Shown: piece after piece, positions 63,387-64,000 of the stretch
Numbering within the stretch: the stretch's first letter is position 1
Layout: every line of letters begins with the position of its first letter
Assembly: GCF_014805685.1 (NCBI RefSeq)
Contig: NC_060896.1
Location: 18,191,277 to 18,255,276, forward strand
From: Silurus meridionalis
Lineage: Eukaryota; Chordata; Actinopteri; Siluriformes; Siluridae
DNA length: 64,000 bases
Direction of reading: 5' to 3'
The notes under the pieces: generated by a model
What the model was told of the DNA's origin: nothing
Databases searched by the model: none
What the model saw: only the letters and a program-made list of their open reading frames with translations
Program-made: the position numbers and the translations under genes

Positions 63387-64000
63387 TTCAATGTGACACA
63401 CTCAAAGCAGTCATCTCTGGAATGAAGGGTAGAAGTCAGAGGTCAAAGAAAGGCTTCAAGAATGTAATTATGGTCAGACATATGTTACTCCTAAGAGAGG
63501 ATCAAGTCCTCCTCTGTATACCTGTTTCTATTCTTTTCTTATTTTCTCATTTTGCTGTGTACAACAGGCATTACCTCTGGGCATTAAAAGTAGTTATGCT
63601 CAGTTCTGCCTTCCCAATACCCATCATAAGGATAGAATTATAAGAAGGAAATATAGCACTCCCAGTTTAAATAATGAATAATGCATCAGGCATTTTCCTC
63701 CTTTTCCCCAGGCAAATTCACTTTCATAATAAAATAATCAGAAGTCAGATAACTCATGGGTCTGTTTTATGTTTTATGCTGATGGTTTACAGGAATGCTG
63801 TTGTGGAAACTGTCCCTTTTTTTGATGGATTCTTATAATCTATCCTATTTTGCCTAGCCCTGAGCATTTAAAAAAATTGTTTTTTTATGTACGACAGATC
63901 ATTTGTCTTTATATAACACAGTTATTGGACAGTTTACAATAAGATTTCTTCCATTATTCATCATTCACAAATAAATCTAAACACAAATAAATCAAAAGAG
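63386..64000. other. AT-rich flank
   Basis: No gene recognised up to the window end. Confidence 0.4.

Overview
The window looks like nuclear DNA of a ray-finned (teleost) fish. It is AT-rich, with long introns, abundant CA/GT and TA microsatellites, and a typical fish transposon load: Tc1/mariner, an L2-type LINE, an RTE-type LINE, a DIRS element, a Gmr1-like LTR element, pogo/Tigger-like sequence and small MITEs. A catfish-like or other otophysan genome would fit, but I cannot place the species.

Layout. 1-5.2 kb: AT-rich flank with an L2-like LINE 3' end on the minus strand and an RTE-like LINE 3' end on the plus strand. 5.2-6.0 kb: a GC-richer promoter-like stretch with three reverse CCAAT boxes. 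8.6-25.9 kb: a complete plus-strand PRDM10 orthologue, 22 coding exons, 1165 codons plus stop; every splice phase closes. Its introns hold a decayed Tc1, a full-length Tc1 with an intact 344-residue transposase, a pogo/Tigger-like fragment next to a GC-rich insertion, and a 122-bp GT repeat. 27.2-35.1 kb: a second plus-strand gene in about nine exons for an unrecognised spectrin-repeat-like coiled-coil protein; its 5' exons carry a reading-frame puzzle. 36.0-44.15 kb: a nested pile, a DIRS retroelement (inverted ends at 36.05 and 39.6 kb) split by a jockey-superfamily LINE at 37.0-38.5 kb and by a Gmr1-like LTR element at 39.723-44.129 kb with exact CATAC target duplications. 44.2-64 kb: gene-poor DNA with one almost intact Tc1 (48.5-50.1 kb), other Tc1 relics, a decayed minus-strand copy of a multicopy fish gene family (54.7-57.3 kb), an RTE-like LINE tail and many microsatellites.

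The host genes encode a nuclear zinc-finger regulator (PRDM10) and a probable structural coiled-coil protein. Nothing in the sequence links their functions; they are simply neighbours. The most unusual feature is the Gmr1-like element, which carries integrase upstream of reverse transcriptase. I found no bacterial-type system, CRISPR array, rRNA or tRNA gene. Protein and repeat identities are from my own reading of translations and known family motifs; no database search was run.
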